Source: Mesorhizobium loti CJ3sym
GTDB taxonomy: Bacteria > Pseudomonadota > Alphaproteobacteria > Rhizobiales > Rhizobiaceae
NCBI RefSeq assembly: GCF_000472785.1
Contig: NZ_AXAL01000007.1
Coordinates: forward strand, 232,680 to 296,679
Direction of reading: 5' to 3'
DNA length: 64,000 nt
Position numbers and translations under genes: made by a program. Every line of letters starts with the position of its first letter. The stretch's first letter is position 1. Of the stretch, positions 16,918 through 26,564 are shown one piece after another. The notes under the pieces were generated by a model, which was given only the letters and a program-made list of their open reading frames with translations, was not told the DNA's origin and searched no databases.

Positions 16918-18027
16918 ATGACCATGACCTATTACACTCTTGGCAACAGCGGCCTCCGCGTCAGCCGGCTGGCGCTGGGCACGATGACCTTCGGCACGGA
17001 GTGGGGCTGGGGCACAGACAGGGAAACCGCTCGCGCCATGGTTGACGCCTATGTCGAGGCGGGCGGCAATTTCTTCGACACCGCCGATCTCTATACGGGT
17101 GGCACCGCCGAAACCTGGCTCGGCGAATTCATTGCCGAGCGGGGCATGCGCGACAAGGCGGTGATCGCCACCAAATTCACGTTCAACGCGGAACCCGGCA
17201 ATCCGAACGCAGGCGGCAACGGCCGCAAAAATATCCTGCGCGCCGTCGACGCATCGCTCAAGCGATTGGGCACCGATTACATCGACCTCTATCTCCTGCA
17301 CGTATGGGACGGGCTCACACCGGCCGAGGAGGTCATGCGCACGATGGATGATCTTGTGTGCGCAGGCAAAATTCGCCATGTCGGCCTGTCCGACGTGCCG
17401 GCCTGGTATGCCGCCCGAGCGCAAACGATCGCCGAATTGCGCGGCTACGAGCCCGTGTCGGCCCTGGAGCTCGAATATTCGCTCGCCGAGCGGTCGATCG
17501 AGCACGAGTTCGTGCCCTTCGGCACCCGTTATGGCGCCGGCATCATGGTGTGGAGCCCACTGGCAAGCGGCCTGCTCAGCGGCAAGTACCGTCCGACCCA
17601 GGACGGCAATGCCGGTCGGCTCGACGGTTTTCGCAACACCACACATCCGGGGTTCCAGAAATTCACCGAGCGCAACTGGGCGATCGTGGCCGAGCTCGAA
17701 AAGATCGCCTCCGAGCTCGGGCGCAGCATGGCTGAGGTCGCGCTCAACTGGGTAGCAACGCAACCGGGCGTCGCCAGCGTGATCCTCGGCGCGACCAAGC
17801 TGGCGCAACTGCGGGACAACCTTGCCGCGCTTGATTTCATGATTCCCGACGCGCTTCGCGCCAGGCTCGATGCGGTCAGCAAAACGCCGCCGTCGTTTCC
17901 CTACTCGTACTTCGGTTCCGAAATCCAGGCCCGTGTTACGGGGGATGCCGTGACCGGCGACAAGCCGGCGGGTTATGCGCCGCCGCTGCTGGTCGAGGGC
18001 GCCGCCGTGAGCATTACCAGCCGCTGA
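16918..18027 (+). CDS. Aldo/keto reductase
   Basis: 369 aa NADPH-dependent oxidoreductase of the AKR superfamily (TIM barrel). Seen are GLRVSRLALGTMTFG, the catalytic Asp/Tyr region NFFDTADLYTGGTAE, the Lys in AVIATKFTF, the His strand YIDLYLLHVWDG, and the cofactor segment VASVILGATKLAQLRDNLAALD near the C-terminus. The tetrad Asp-Tyr-Lys-His is complete. The closest subgroup by appearance is AKR11/12-like; the substrate is unknown. It is probably co-transcribed with the SnoaL-like gene. ATG 16924 is a possible alternative start. Confidence 0.93.
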   Translation: MTMTYYTLGNSGLRVSRLALGTMTFGTEWGWGTDRETARAMVDAYVEAGGNFFDTADLYTGGTAETWLGEFIAERGMRDKAVIATKFTFNAEPGNPNAGGNGRKNILRAVDASLKRLGTDYIDLYLLHVWDGLTPAEEVMRTMDDLVCAGKIRHVGLSDVPAWYAARAQTIAELRGYEPVSALELEYSLAERSIEHEFVPFGTRYGAGIMVWSPLASGLLSGKYRPTQDGNAGRLDGFRNTTHPGFQKFTERNWAIVAELEKIASELGRSMAEVALNWVATQPGVASVILGATKLAQLRDNLAALDFMIPDALRARLDAVSKTPPSFPYSYFGSEIQARVTGDAVTGDKPAGYAPPLLVEGAAVSITSR

Positions 18028-18167
18028 CAGGCCACGACAGACAGGTAGAATTGGGTGAGGGCGCCGCGTGACATCGCGGCGCCCTTCGTGTATCGGAACC
18101 CAGTGTTTTGGGATCGCGCCCGCGCGAATGCATGCCCGGACGCCACATGCAAAATGACGAGGCCCAG

Positions 18168-18890
18168 ATGACGGTGAAGCCCCTCTACCGACGTGTCTTG
18201 CTGAAAGCGTCGGGCGAAGCATTGATGGGCGAACAGCATTTTGGCATCGATGTCTCGGTCGTCGATCGTATCGCCGGCGATATTGCCGAAGCGCGTGCGC
18301 TGGGCATCGAGGTCGGCGTCGTCATCGGCGGTGGCAACATCTTTCGCGGCGTCGCCGTTGCCTCCAAGGGCGGTGATCGCGTCACCGGCGACCACATGGG
18401 CATGCTTGCCACGGTCATCAATTCGCTGGCGCTGCGCACCTCGCTGAACAAGATCGGCGTCGACGCCGTGGTGCTGTCGGCGATCGCCATGCCCGAGCTG
18501 TGCGAGAGCTTTTCGCAGCGCCAGGCAGATGCGTATATGAACCAGGGCAAGGTGGTGATCTTCGCCGGCGGCACCGGCAATCCATTCTTCACCACTGATT
18601 CGGCCGCGGCACTGCGCGCCGCCGAAATCGGCGCGGATGCGCTGTTCAAGGGAACGCAGGTCGACGGCGTTTACTCGGCCGACCCGAAGAAGGACCCGAA
18701 TGCGACCCGTTTCGAGCGCATCAGCCATGGTGAAGTCATAAAACGCGGCCTCTCCATCATGGATACGGCTGCAATTGCACTTGCGCGCGAAAACAACATT
18801 CCGATAATCGTCTATTCGATCCACGAAAAAGGTGGCTTCGGCGATATTCTGAGGGGCGGTGGCCGCTGTACGGTCGTCGCGGACGATTGA
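18168..18890 (+). CDS. pyrH: UMP kinase
   Basis: Hexameric bacterial UMP kinase of the amino-acid-kinase fold, 240 aa, making UDP for pyrimidine nucleotide synthesis. Starts MTVKPLYRRVLLKASGEALMG; GVVIGGGNIFRG, the DHMGMLATVINSLAL helix and IFAGGTGNPFFTTDSAA are all conserved. GAGG lies five bases before ATG 18168; ATG 18147 and ATG 18108 in frame lack family similarity. It begins the envelope/translation run that continues to lpxB. Confidence 0.97.
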   Translation: MTVKPLYRRVLLKASGEALMGEQHFGIDVSVVDRIAGDIAEARALGIEVGVVIGGGNIFRGVAVASKGGDRVTGDHMGMLATVINSLALRTSLNKIGVDAVVLSAIAMPELCESFSQRQADAYMNQGKVVIFAGGTGNPFFTTDSAAALRAAEIGADALFKGTQVDGVYSADPKKDPNATRFERISHGEVIKRGLSIMDTAAIALARENNIPIIVYSIHEKGGFGDILRGGGRCTVVADD

Positions 18891-18897
18891 TCCGGGG

Positions 18898-18960
18898 CCT
18901 GATCCCTGAAAAAGGGAAACCGGCTTTTCGAAAATCAGGCTCGAACGGGGCCTTGCCCCG
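18898..18960. repeat. Intergenic palindromic repeat between pyrH and frr
   Basis: An imperfect stem-loop from CCTGAT (18898-18903) to ATCAGG (18934-18939) encloses GAAAAAG...CTTTTC and a GGGAAACCGG core; a second hairpin, CGGGGC-CTT-GCCCCG, spans 18946-18960. The first part resembles a degenerate copy of a palindrome often found between rhizobial genes (of the form CCCGAAAA...ACCGGTTTTCGG), which I recognise by eye only. Confidence 0.45.
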
Positions 18961-18999
18961 AAGCAGTGAACCCGCGGCAGACGGGTCGAGGAGACCAAG

Positions 19000-19551
19000 A
19001 TGAGTGAGTACGACGATCTCAAGCGGCGCATGGATGGGGCAATCGCGGCGTTCAAGCATGATCTGGCCTCGTTGCGGACCGGTCGCGCCTCCAGCAATCT
19101 GCTCGATGCGATCCAGGTGCAGGCCTATGGCACAAGCATGCCCATCAACCAGGTGGCCAACGTCTCCGTGCCGGAGCCGCGCATGATCTCGGTGTCTGTG
19201 TGGGACAAGGCAATGGTCAGCGCGGTGGACCGCGCCATCCGCGAATCCAATCTGGGCTTCAACCCGATCGTTGACGGCACCAATCTCAGGATTCCGCTGC
19301 CGGAGCTCAACGAGCAGCGCCGCAAGGAACTGGTCAAGATCTCGCACACCTATGCCGAGAATGCCCGCGTCGCCGCGCGCCATGTGCGGCGCGACGGCAT
19401 GGACTTCCTGAAGAAGGCTGAGAAGGACGGCACCATCAGCGAGGACGATCAGCGCAAGCGTTCGGACCAGGTCCAAAAGCTTACCGACGAGACAATCAGC
19501 ACCATCGATCATCTGCTTTCCGACAAGGAAGCTGAAATCATGCAGGTTTAG
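19000..19551 (+). CDS. frr: Ribosome recycling factor
   Basis: 183 aa (typical 185). Splits post-termination ribosomes together with EF-G. The three-helix bundle and hinge are plain: [21 protein letters not shown], the beta-domain ([21 protein letters not shown]), [20 protein letters not shown], and the ERRKEL-type helix ([21 protein letters not shown]) with the key arginines. A strong GAGGAG precedes the ATG by eight bases. Conserved partner of pyrH upstream and uppS downstream. Confidence 0.97.
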   Translation: MSEYDDLKRRMDGAIAAFKHDLASLRTGRASSNLLDAIQVQAYGTSMPINQVANVSVPEPRMISVSVWDKAMVSAVDRAIRESNLGFNPIVDGTNLRIPLPELNEQRRKELVKISHTYAENARVAARHVRRDGMDFLKKAEKDGTISEDDQRKRSDQVQKLTDETISTIDHLLSDKEAEIMQV

Positions 19552-19583
19552 GGTTGGCCTCAGGCCGACCCGAAAGCGAGATC

Positions 19584-20318
19584 ATGACAACGCCCGCGCA
19601 TGTCGCGATCATCATGGATGGAAATGGACGCTGGGCCAAGGCGCGCGGCATGCCGAGGCTCGCGGGTCATCGCGCCGGCGTCGAGGCGCTGCGCAAGACG
19701 GTGCGCGCGGCACCCGGTCTCGGCATCTCCTTCCTGACCGTCTATGCGTTCTCGTCGGAGAACTGGTCGCGGCCGAAGTCGGAAGTCAGCGACCTGTTGG
19801 GGCTGTTGAAGCTGTTCATCCGCCGTGACCTGGCCGAACTGCACCAGAGCGGCGTGCGGGTCAGGATCATCGGCGACAGGGCAGGGCTGCAGGCCGACAT
19901 CAGAGGGCTGCTCGACGAGGCCGAATCGCTGACATCAGGCAACGAAGCGCTGACGCTGGTGATTGCCTTCAACTATGGCGGACGCGACGAGATCGTCCGC
20001 GCGGCCCGCAAGCTTGCCGCGGCTGTGGCGCGCGGCGAAATCGACAGCGAGGCAATCACCGCCGAAAGCTTTGCCGGCTCTCTCGACACACAAGGGATCC
20101 CCGATCCGGAGCTGGTCATACGCACCAGCGGCGAGCTTCGCCTGTCCAACTTCCTGTTGTGGCAGGCCGCCTACAGCGAACTCGTCTTCCTGCCTTGCTA
20201 TTGGCCGGACTTCAGTCGCGAGCATCTCGCCGAGGCCTTGCGCGAATTCGCCGGCCGCGAGCGTCGCTTTGGCGGACATGGCCCGCAGGACGTCGCGTCG
20301 CGACCGGCCGCGGGATGA
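19584..20318 (+). CDS. uppS: Isoprenyl transferase (undecaprenyl diphosphate synthase)
   Basis: cis-Prenyltransferase of 244 aa making C55-PP, the lipid carrier for peptidoglycan and polysaccharide precursors. The catalytic Asp is in [11 protein letters not shown] (residue 12), followed by [24 protein letters not shown] and the C-terminal [13 protein letters not shown] motif ([19 protein letters not shown]). ATG 19584 is chosen for family fit; TTG/other in-frame starts upstream lie in the gap. Its stop overlaps the cdsA start by four bases (ATGA). Confidence 0.96.
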   Translation: MTTPAHVAIIMDGNGRWAKARGMPRLAGHRAGVEALRKTVRAAPGLGISFLTVYAFSSENWSRPKSEVSDLLGLLKLFIRRDLAELHQSGVRVRIIGDRAGLQADIRGLLDEAESLTSGNEALTLVIAFNYGGRDEIVRAARKLAAAVARGEIDSEAITAESFAGSLDTQGIPDPELVIRTSGELRLSNFLLWQAAYSELVFLPCYWPDFSREHLAEALREFAGRERRFGGHGPQDVASRPAAG

Positions 20319-21130
20319 GCAATCTCCAGCTCCGCGTCATTTCAGCGGTTGTCCTTGCCATCGTCGCCCTTGGCCTGACCTGGCTTGGCGGCCTGCCTTT
20401 CCGATTGCTGTGCGCGGCCATGTCGGGGATGATCTTTTACGAGTGGACACGCATGTCGCGGCCCATGTTGGCCAATGGACTGGGCTTCCTGCCGGAAGCG
20501 CTGATGGTCGTTTTCATTGGCACCTTGATTGCCGGCCTTCCAGCATTCTGGCTGCTGCCGCTTGTCGTCATCCTGATTGTCGTGGCAGCGATAGCCGCCC
20601 TGGTTCGCAACAGCGGGCAGTGGGACGCGTGCGGCCTCGCCTATGCCAGCGTGTCCGGCCTGTCGCTTGCCTTGCTGCGCGACGGCGATCATTCGGGCCT
20701 CGTCGCCATCCTGTTCCTGTTCGCGGTCGTCTGGGCGACCGACATTTTTGCCTATTTCGTCGGGCGCACTGTGGGCGGTCCCAAGCTGGCGCCGTCGATT
20801 TCACCCGGCAAGACGCGCAGCGGCGCACTCGGTGGCGCGGTTGGCGGTGTGGTTGCCGGGCTGATTCTCGCCGCGGTTGCCGGTGCCGGCAATCTGGCGC
20901 TGCTCGGTCTGGTGGCGCTCGTGCTCTCGATTGTTGCCCAGGCCGGGGACCTGTTCGAATCATGGGTCAAACGGCGGCACGGCCGCAAGGATTCGGGCGT
21001 GCTCATCCCAGGCCATGGCGGCGTCATGGACCGTGTCGACGGGCTTGTCGCGGCAGCTCTGGCTTTGTACGTCATCGGCTGGATTTCGGCAGGCGCCGAT
21101 CATCCGGCGCACGGGCTGTTTCCCATTTGA
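20315..21130 (+). CDS. cdsA: Phosphatidate cytidylyltransferase
   Basis: Inner-membrane CDP-diacylglycerol synthase, 271 aa, making the common precursor of phospholipids. At least six hydrophobic segments are visible, and the C-terminal signature (S-x-[LIVMF]-K-R family pattern) appears as [20 protein letters not shown] with [10 protein letters not shown], where the Asp residues bind metal. [16 protein letters not shown] is also conserved. Translationally coupled to uppS by ATGA. In E. coli a dxr gene lies in this run; here there is none between frr and rseP. Confidence 0.95.
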   Translation: MSNLQLRVISAVVLAIVALGLTWLGGLPFRLLCAAMSGMIFYEWTRMSRPMLANGLGFLPEALMVVFIGTLIAGLPAFWLLPLVVILIVVAAIAALVRNSGQWDACGLAYASVSGLSLALLRDGDHSGLVAILFLFAVVWATDIFAYFVGRTVGGPKLAPSISPGKTRSGALGGAVGGVVAGLILAAVAGAGNLALLGLVALVLSIVAQAGDLFESWVKRRHGRKDSGVLIPGHGGVMDRVDGLVAAALALYVIGWISAGADHPAHGLFPI

Positions 21131-21233
21131 ACGATGTCATTTCGCGATCCGGCACCAGGCGTGCCTTGGATTCGCCCCGATTGATGTCACAGTCACGGCG
21201 CTACTGTGCCGCGGAAGAATTTGAGGGTTTGTC

Positions 21234-22376
21234 TTGAACGAGATTCTTCACGCGATTTTCAGCACGGACGGCTTGCTTCTCGGCACGCTCGTGCCGTTTC
21301 TATTCGTGCTGACCGTGGTGGTTTTTGTCCACGAAATGGGCCACTACCTCGTCGGCCGCTGGTGCGGCATCGGCGTCAGGGCCTTCTCGATCGGCTTTGG
21401 TCCCGAACTCATCGGCTTCAACGACAGCCATGGCACGCGCTGGAAGCTGTGCGCCATACCGCTTGGCGGCTATGTCAAATTTGTCGGCGACATGAACGCC
21501 ACCTCCAGCCAGCCGACGTCGGATGAGTTGGAAACGCTGACCGAGGAAGAGCACAAGGTTGCCTTCCACACCCAGGCGATCTGGAAGCGCGCGGCAACGG
21601 TGGCGGCCGGGCCTCTGTTCAATTTCCTGCTGACGATCGTCGTCTTTTCCGTGCTGTTTGCCACCTATGGGCGTTATGTCGCAGAGCCCATGGTGGCCGA
21701 GGTTACAACAGACAGTCCGGCGGCAAAGGCTGGCATTCTGCCGGGCGACCGATTCGTCAGCGTCGACGGCAGCAAGGTGGAAACCTTCGGTGACGTGCAG
21801 CGGCTGGTCTCGGGCCGCGCCGGCGATATCATCACCTTCGTCATGCTGCGCGATGGCAAGGAAGTCACGGTGACCGCGAGCCCGCAGCTGATGGAGCAGG
21901 AAGACGCGCTCGGCAACAAGGTCAAGGTCGCGGTGATCGGCGTCGTCAACAACAAGGAACTCGGCCAGCCTCGTCTCATCACCTATACACCGGTCGGCGC
22001 CGTTGCGGCGGCTGTCGAGGAGACCGGCCACGTCATCGAGCGCACCGGCCAGTTCATGCAGCGCTTCGCCGTCGGGCGCGAGGACAAGTGCCAGTTGGGT
22101 GGTCCGGTCAAGATCGCCGACATGGCCGGCAAGGCGGCCAAACTGGGTTTTGAATGGCTGGTGCAACTCGTCGCACTGCTGTCCGTGGGGATAGGCATTC
22201 TAAACCTTTTGCCGATTCCCCCCCTCGACGGCGGCCATCTCTTGTTCTACGGGGTGGAGGCCGTCATCCGCCGGCCGGTGTCGGAACGGATGATGGAAAT
22301 GGCCTATCGGGCCGGTCTGCTTCTGGTCTTGTGCTTCATGGGGTTCGTGTTCTGGAACGATCTGTTTGGATGCTGA
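21234..22376 (+). CDS. rseP: RIP zinc metalloprotease RseP/MmpA
   Basis: 380 aa site-2 protease that cuts anti-sigma factors and remnant signal peptides within the inner membrane. The zinc motif HEMGH is at residues 33-37 in the first membrane segment, a single PDZ domain covers about 125-200 (EVTTDSPAAKAGILPGDRFVSVDG), and the second catalytic motif NLLPIPPLDGGHLLFY is near the C-terminus. E. coli RseP has two PDZ domains; the single-PDZ form matches Caulobacter MmpA. The start is a TTG at 21234, giving MNEILHAIFSTDG; no better ATG is in range. Confidence 0.94.
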   Translation: MNEILHAIFSTDGLLLGTLVPFLFVLTVVVFVHEMGHYLVGRWCGIGVRAFSIGFGPELIGFNDSHGTRWKLCAIPLGGYVKFVGDMNATSSQPTSDELETLTEEEHKVAFHTQAIWKRAATVAAGPLFNFLLTIVVFSVLFATYGRYVAEPMVAEVTTDSPAAKAGILPGDRFVSVDGSKVETFGDVQRLVSGRAGDIITFVMLRDGKEVTVTASPQLMEQEDALGNKVKVAVIGVVNNKELGQPRLITYTPVGAVAAAVEETGHVIERTGQFMQRFAVGREDKCQLGGPVKIADMAGKAAKLGFEWLVQLVALLSVGIGILNLLPIPPLDGGHLLFYGVEAVIRRPVSERMMEMAYRAGLLLVLCFMGFVFWNDLFGC

Positions 22377-22593
22377 AATCATGAAGGAATTTGGCCTGGG
22401 CATGGTCGATGTTGAGACGCCGTTTACCATGCACGGGGATATGAGTGACGCGAAAGCCACGCACCAGGGTTAAGTAAATACAAATTAACCAGAAGCCTTG
22501 CGTGTAGGGAAAATCCGGTTAATACGGTAGGGGAAATTACCGCACGTCCGGTTTTCTCGCCGTGGGGACTACGAGAAAAGGTTATTAAGCCCG

Positions 22594-24960
22594 ATGAAGG
22601 CAGCTTCCAAGTTTCTGAACGCCGCGTCAGCGGCGGCACTGTCCGCGGCTCTGGTTGTGCCGGGTGCGCTCGCAGTGCAAATCGTTGCCACATCGACGGC
22701 TGAGGCCGCTGTCGTCAGCAGGGTTGAAGTGAGCGGCAACCAGCGTGTCGACGCCGAAACCATCCGCAACTACATCACCATCAAGCCGGGCAAGGCCTTC
22801 TCCAGTTCCGACATCGACGCGGCCGTCAAGGCGCTGTTCGGCACCGGCCTGTTCTCGGATGTCCAGATCAACCAGGTCGGCTCGACGCTGGTGGTCAAGG
22901 TTGCCGAATACAAGGTCGTCAACCAGGTGCTCTTCCAGGGCAACAAGAAGATCAAGGACCCCGCGCTTCAGATGGCTATCCAGCTGAAGCCGCGCGGCAC
23001 GTTCTCTCAGGCGACGCTCGATGCCGACGTCGAGCAGATCAAGGGCGCCTACAAGCATATCGGCCGCGACGACGCCGGCGTGACCGCTGAGGTGATGGAC
23101 CTCGGTGACAACCGCGTGAATGTGGTTTTCAAAATCACCGAAGGCGACCGCACGCAGATCGCGGCGATCAATTTTGTCGGCAACAGCGCCTATTCGAGCC
23201 GCCGCCTGTCGGACGTGATCAACACCAAGCGCTCGTCCTGGGTTTCGTTCATCCTGCGTGACGACGTCTATGACGAAGACAAGCTGCGCGCCGACCAGGA
23301 GTTGCTGCGCCGTTTCTACTACAATCACGGTTATGCCGACTTCCAGGTCGTGTCCGCTGTCGGCGAACTCGACAACGCGACGAACAAATACACGGTCACC
23401 ATCACCGTCCAGGAAGGTACTCGCTATAATTTCGGCGATATCAGCGTCGAGAGCACGATCCCGGAAGTCGACTCGAAGTCGCTGGAATCGGTGGTCCTGA
23501 CCCAAAAGGGCGATGTCTACAACGCCAAGGACGTCGAAGACTCTCTCATAGCGCTTACCGAGAAGGTGGCCGGTTCCGGCTACGCCTTCGCTCAGGTGAC
23601 GCCGCGTGGCGACCGCAACTTCGAGAACCATACGATTTCGGTGGTATACACCATCGACCAGGGCACCAAGGCCTATGTCGAGCGCATCGAGATCCGTGGC
23701 AACGATCGTACGCGTGATTACGTCATCCGCCGCGAATTCGATGTCAGCGAAGGCGACGCCTTCAATCAGGTGCTCGTCCAGCGTGCGAAGAAGCGCCTGG
23801 AGAACCTCGATTACTTTACGTCGGTCGACATCTCGACAGTGCCTGGCTCGCAACCCGATCAGGTTGTTCTGGTGGTCACCGTGGTCGAGAAGTCGACGGG
23901 TGAATTCTCGATTGGCGCCGGTTATTCGACTGGCGGCGATACGGCGGGTCCGTCGGTCGAAGGATCGATCACCGAGCGCAACTTCCTTGGCCGTGGCCAG
24001 TTCATCAAGATTTCAGCCGGCGGCGGCAAGAATTCGCGCGACTACAGCCTGTCCTTCACCGAGCCGTATTTCCTCGGACGGCGTATCGCCGCCGGCTTCG
24101 ACATCTACAAGTCGACGCGGGAATACAACAACAACTATGACAGCGACACCACGGGCGCGACGATCCGTTTCGGCCTGCCGATCACCAACAACATCACGAC
24201 CCAGCTGGCGTATAATATCGCCCAAGAAAAATATAAGGTGGACGACAGCTGCTTGACCAACGGGGCATATATTGCAGGTAGCCCTTGTACCATCTCGACT
24301 GCGATTCTGAATGGCATAGATCAGAGCCCGTGGATCAAATCGTCTGTCAGCCTGGGGCTGGTCTACAACACCATCGATGACATGAAGAACCCGCATGAGG
24401 GTATCTATGCCAACACGTCCGTCGAAGTGGCGGGTCTGGGCGGCGATGCGAAGTTCGTAAAGATCACGGGTCGCGGCAGTGTCTATCAGACGCTGTCCGA
24501 GTCGCTTGACCTTGTCGGCCTTATTTCGGGCGGCGCCGGTCATGTAGAGGGTTATGGCAGTGACGGCCTGCGTATCTTCGACCAGTTCCAGAGCTCGGAC
24601 CGTATGATCCGTGGTTTCGCGTATAATGGTATCGGTCCTGTGGATCCTGCTACGGGTGACCATCTTGGTGGCACGACCTACTTCAATGCCTCCGCTGAAG
24701 CCCAGTTCCCGCTGCCAGTCGTTCCGGAAAGCTTCGGCCTTCGCGGTGCTGTGTTTGCTGACGCGGCCACTCTCTATGGCAGCCAGGTTACGAGCGTTGC
24801 TCAGGAGTCAACGAACTTGGAGTTGCGCGCCTCTGTCGGTCTTGGCCTGATGTGGGCCTCGCCGTTTGGCCCGATCCGTATCGACTATGCGATCCCGGTC
24901 AAGAAGCAAGCTCACGACGACGTGCAGGAATTCAACTTCGGCATATCGACCCGCTTCTGA
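22594..24960 (+). CDS. bamA: Outer membrane protein assembly factor BamA
   Basis: 788 aa Omp85 protein, core of the BAM complex that inserts beta-barrels. A signal peptide (residues 1 to about 36) precedes five POTRA repeats (about 37-420; VVSRVEVSGNQRVDAETI opens POTRA1) and a C-terminal 16-strand barrel ending in the aromatic GISTRF terminus. The L6-loop motif appears as IRGF (MIRGFAYNGIG). The 217-base gap to rseP allows its own promoter. No skp gene lies between bamA and lpxD, unlike E. coli. Confidence 0.97.
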   Translation: MKAASKFLNAASAAALSAALVVPGALAVQIVATSTAEAAVVSRVEVSGNQRVDAETIRNYITIKPGKAFSSSDIDAAVKALFGTGLFSDVQINQVGSTLVVKVAEYKVVNQVLFQGNKKIKDPALQMAIQLKPRGTFSQATLDADVEQIKGAYKHIGRDDAGVTAEVMDLGDNRVNVVFKITEGDRTQIAAINFVGNSAYSSRRLSDVINTKRSSWVSFILRDDVYDEDKLRADQELLRRFYYNHGYADFQVVSAVGELDNATNKYTVTITVQEGTRYNFGDISVESTIPEVDSKSLESVVLTQKGDVYNAKDVEDSLIALTEKVAGSGYAFAQVTPRGDRNFENHTISVVYTIDQGTKAYVERIEIRGNDRTRDYVIRREFDVSEGDAFNQVLVQRAKKRLENLDYFTSVDISTVPGSQPDQVVLVVTVVEKSTGEFSIGAGYSTGGDTAGPSVEGSITERNFLGRGQFIKISAGGGKNSRDYSLSFTEPYFLGRRIAAGFDIYKSTREYNNNYDSDTTGATIRFGLPITNNITTQLAYNIAQEKYKVDDSCLTNGAYIAGSPCTISTAILNGIDQSPWIKSSVSLGLVYNTIDDMKNPHEGIYANTSVEVAGLGGDAKFVKITGRGSVYQTLSESLDLVGLISGGAGHVEGYGSDGLRIFDQFQSSDRMIRGFAYNGIGPVDPATGDHLGGTTYFNASAEAQFPLPVVPESFGLRGAVFADAATLYGSQVTSVAQESTNLELRASVGLGLMWASPFGPIRIDYAIPVKKQAHDDVQEFNFGISTRF

Positions 24961-24976
24961 TCGGCGGCCAACGATG

Positions 24977-25001
24977 CTCCCGGATTTTCTGGATCCGGGA
25001 G
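24977..25001 (+). promoter_or_regulatory. Hairpin between bamA and lpxD
   Basis: Perfect 9 bp inverted repeat CTCCCGGAT (24977-24985) and ATCCGGGAG (24993-25001) with a seven-base loop. No T-run follows, so it is more likely an mRNA stabilising or processing site than a terminator. Confidence 0.4.
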
Positions 25002-25035
25002 AAATGTTCCGACCTAGCTGGATATAGCTTCTGGA

Positions 25036-26091
25036 ATGACCGATCCGGTGTTCTTCGCGCCATCACGCCGGTTTACGGCGGCCGAAGTCGCGAATCTGAC
25101 CGGCTCGGTGCTTGTCGATTCCGGCCATTCCAACATATTTATCGAGGCGCTCGCACCGGCGAGCGAGGGCGGTGCCAATGCGCTGGTCTTCGTCGATGGC
25201 AAGCGCAACTCCGCGTTGATGCCGTCCCTGCGGGCAGCCGCGGTCCTTTGCCCGACCGAATTCGCCAGCAAGGCTCCGGCGGGCGTTGCCGTCCTGACCC
25301 ATCCACGGCCGCAACAGGCCTTCGCGCTGATCGGTCGACTGCTGTTCCCCGCGGCAGCCACGCCGGGACCAATGACCGGTGAGACCGGTGTTTCGCCGCA
25401 TGCCCATGTCCATCCGACCGCGCATGTCGAAGCCGGCGCCATCATCGAGGCCGGCGTGGTCATCGGGCCTGGGGCTTCGATCGGCAGCGGCACCGTCATC
25501 GCGCCAAACGCGGTCATTGGACAGTACTGCCAGATCGGCCGCGACGGTTACATCGGCCCAGGCACCAGTATCCAATATGCGCTGATCGGCAACCGCGTCA
25601 TCATCCATGGCGGCGCCAGGATCGGCCAGGATGGCTTTGGCTTTGTTGGCGGCGCCAAGGGGCCGGAACGCGTTCCCCAGATCGGACGGGTCGTCATCCA
25701 GGACGATGTCGAAATCGGCTCCAACACGACGGTCGATCGCGGTGCCATGTCCGATACGACCATCGGCCAGGGCACCAAGATCGACAATCTCGTGCAGATC
25801 GCCCATAACGTTCGCATCGGGCGCAATTGCATAATAGCTGGACTTTCGGGTATTTCGGGTTCCGTGGTCGTGGGTGACAATGTCACCATGGGCGGCGGCG
25901 TCGGGCTTGCGGATCACCTCACCATCGGGTCTGGGGCCAAGCTTGCCGCCAGAAGTGGATTTATGAGCAATGTCCCTGCCGGCGAGATCTGGGGTGGTTA
26001 TCCGGCACAGCCGATGGCGGAAGCGATGCGGGAGATAGCCATGTTGCGCACGATGGCCAGGGCACGCAAGCAGGGCAACGGAAATGGCTGA
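25036..26091 (+). CDS. lpxD: UDP-3-O-(3-hydroxyacyl)glucosamine N-acyltransferase
   Basis: Third step of lipid A synthesis: adds the amide-linked hydroxyacyl chain. 351 aa with an N-terminal uridine-binding domain (1-100), a left-handed beta-helix of hexapeptide repeats ([20 protein letters not shown] onwards) and a C-terminal helix ([14 protein letters not shown]). The catalytic His is in [10 protein letters not shown]. It overlaps fabZ by eight bases, so the block lpxD-fabZ-lpxA-lpxI-lpxB reads as one operon. Confidence 0.96.
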   Translation: MTDPVFFAPSRRFTAAEVANLTGSVLVDSGHSNIFIEALAPASEGGANALVFVDGKRNSALMPSLRAAAVLCPTEFASKAPAGVAVLTHPRPQQAFALIGRLLFPAAATPGPMTGETGVSPHAHVHPTAHVEAGAIIEAGVVIGPGASIGSGTVIAPNAVIGQYCQIGRDGYIGPGTSIQYALIGNRVIIHGGARIGQDGFGFVGGAKGPERVPQIGRVVIQDDVEIGSNTTVDRGAMSDTTIGQGTKIDNLVQIAHNVRIGRNCIIAGLSGISGSVVVGDNVTMGGGVGLADHLTIGSGAKLAARSGFMSNVPAGEIWGGYPAQPMAEAMREIAMLRTMARARKQGNGNG

Positions 26092-26551
26092 TATGGTGGC
26101 GGCGATGACGCTGGAAGCGGTCGACATTATGGGGCTGATGAAGCTCCTGCCGCATCGCTATCCCTTCCTGATGATCGACCGCATTGTCGACATCGATGGC
26201 GATAATTCGGCCATCGGCATCAAGAACGTTACCATCAACGAGCCACATTTTCAGGGCCATTTCCCTGAGCAGCCGGTCATGCCGGGCGTGCTGATCGTGG
26301 AGGCCATGGCACAGACGGCCGGCGCCATCTGCATCCGCAGCCTTGGGGCGTCGAAGCCGTCGCTGGTCTATTTCCTGACCATCGACAACGCCAAATTCCG
26401 CAAACCGGTCGTTCCTGGCGACCAGTTGAAGATCCACGTCAAGAAAATCAAGAAGCGCGGCAACCTGCTCAAATTCGCCTGCGAAGCCATGGTCGAGGGT
26501 ACCAAGGTGGCCGAGGCCGAGATTTCAGCCATGATGGTCACCGGCGACTGA
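26084..26551 (+). CDS. fabZ: 3-hydroxyacyl-ACP dehydratase FabZ
   Basis: 155 aa hot-dog-fold dehydratase of type II fatty acid synthesis. The catalytic His is in [14 protein letters not shown] and the Glu in [15 protein letters not shown]. Its place between lpxD and lpxA is conserved and balances hydroxyacyl-ACP use between fatty acid and lipid A synthesis. Its ATG overlaps the lpxD end by eight bases; ATG 26105 is an alternative start nearer the usual length. Confidence 0.97.
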   Translation: MADMVAAMTLEAVDIMGLMKLLPHRYPFLMIDRIVDIDGDNSAIGIKNVTINEPHFQGHFPEQPVMPGVLIVEAMAQTAGAICIRSLGASKPSLVYFLTIDNAKFRKPVVPGDQLKIHVKKIKKRGNLLKFACEAMVEGTKVAEAEISAMMVTGD

Positions 26552-26564
26552 CGATCGGGTGCTT

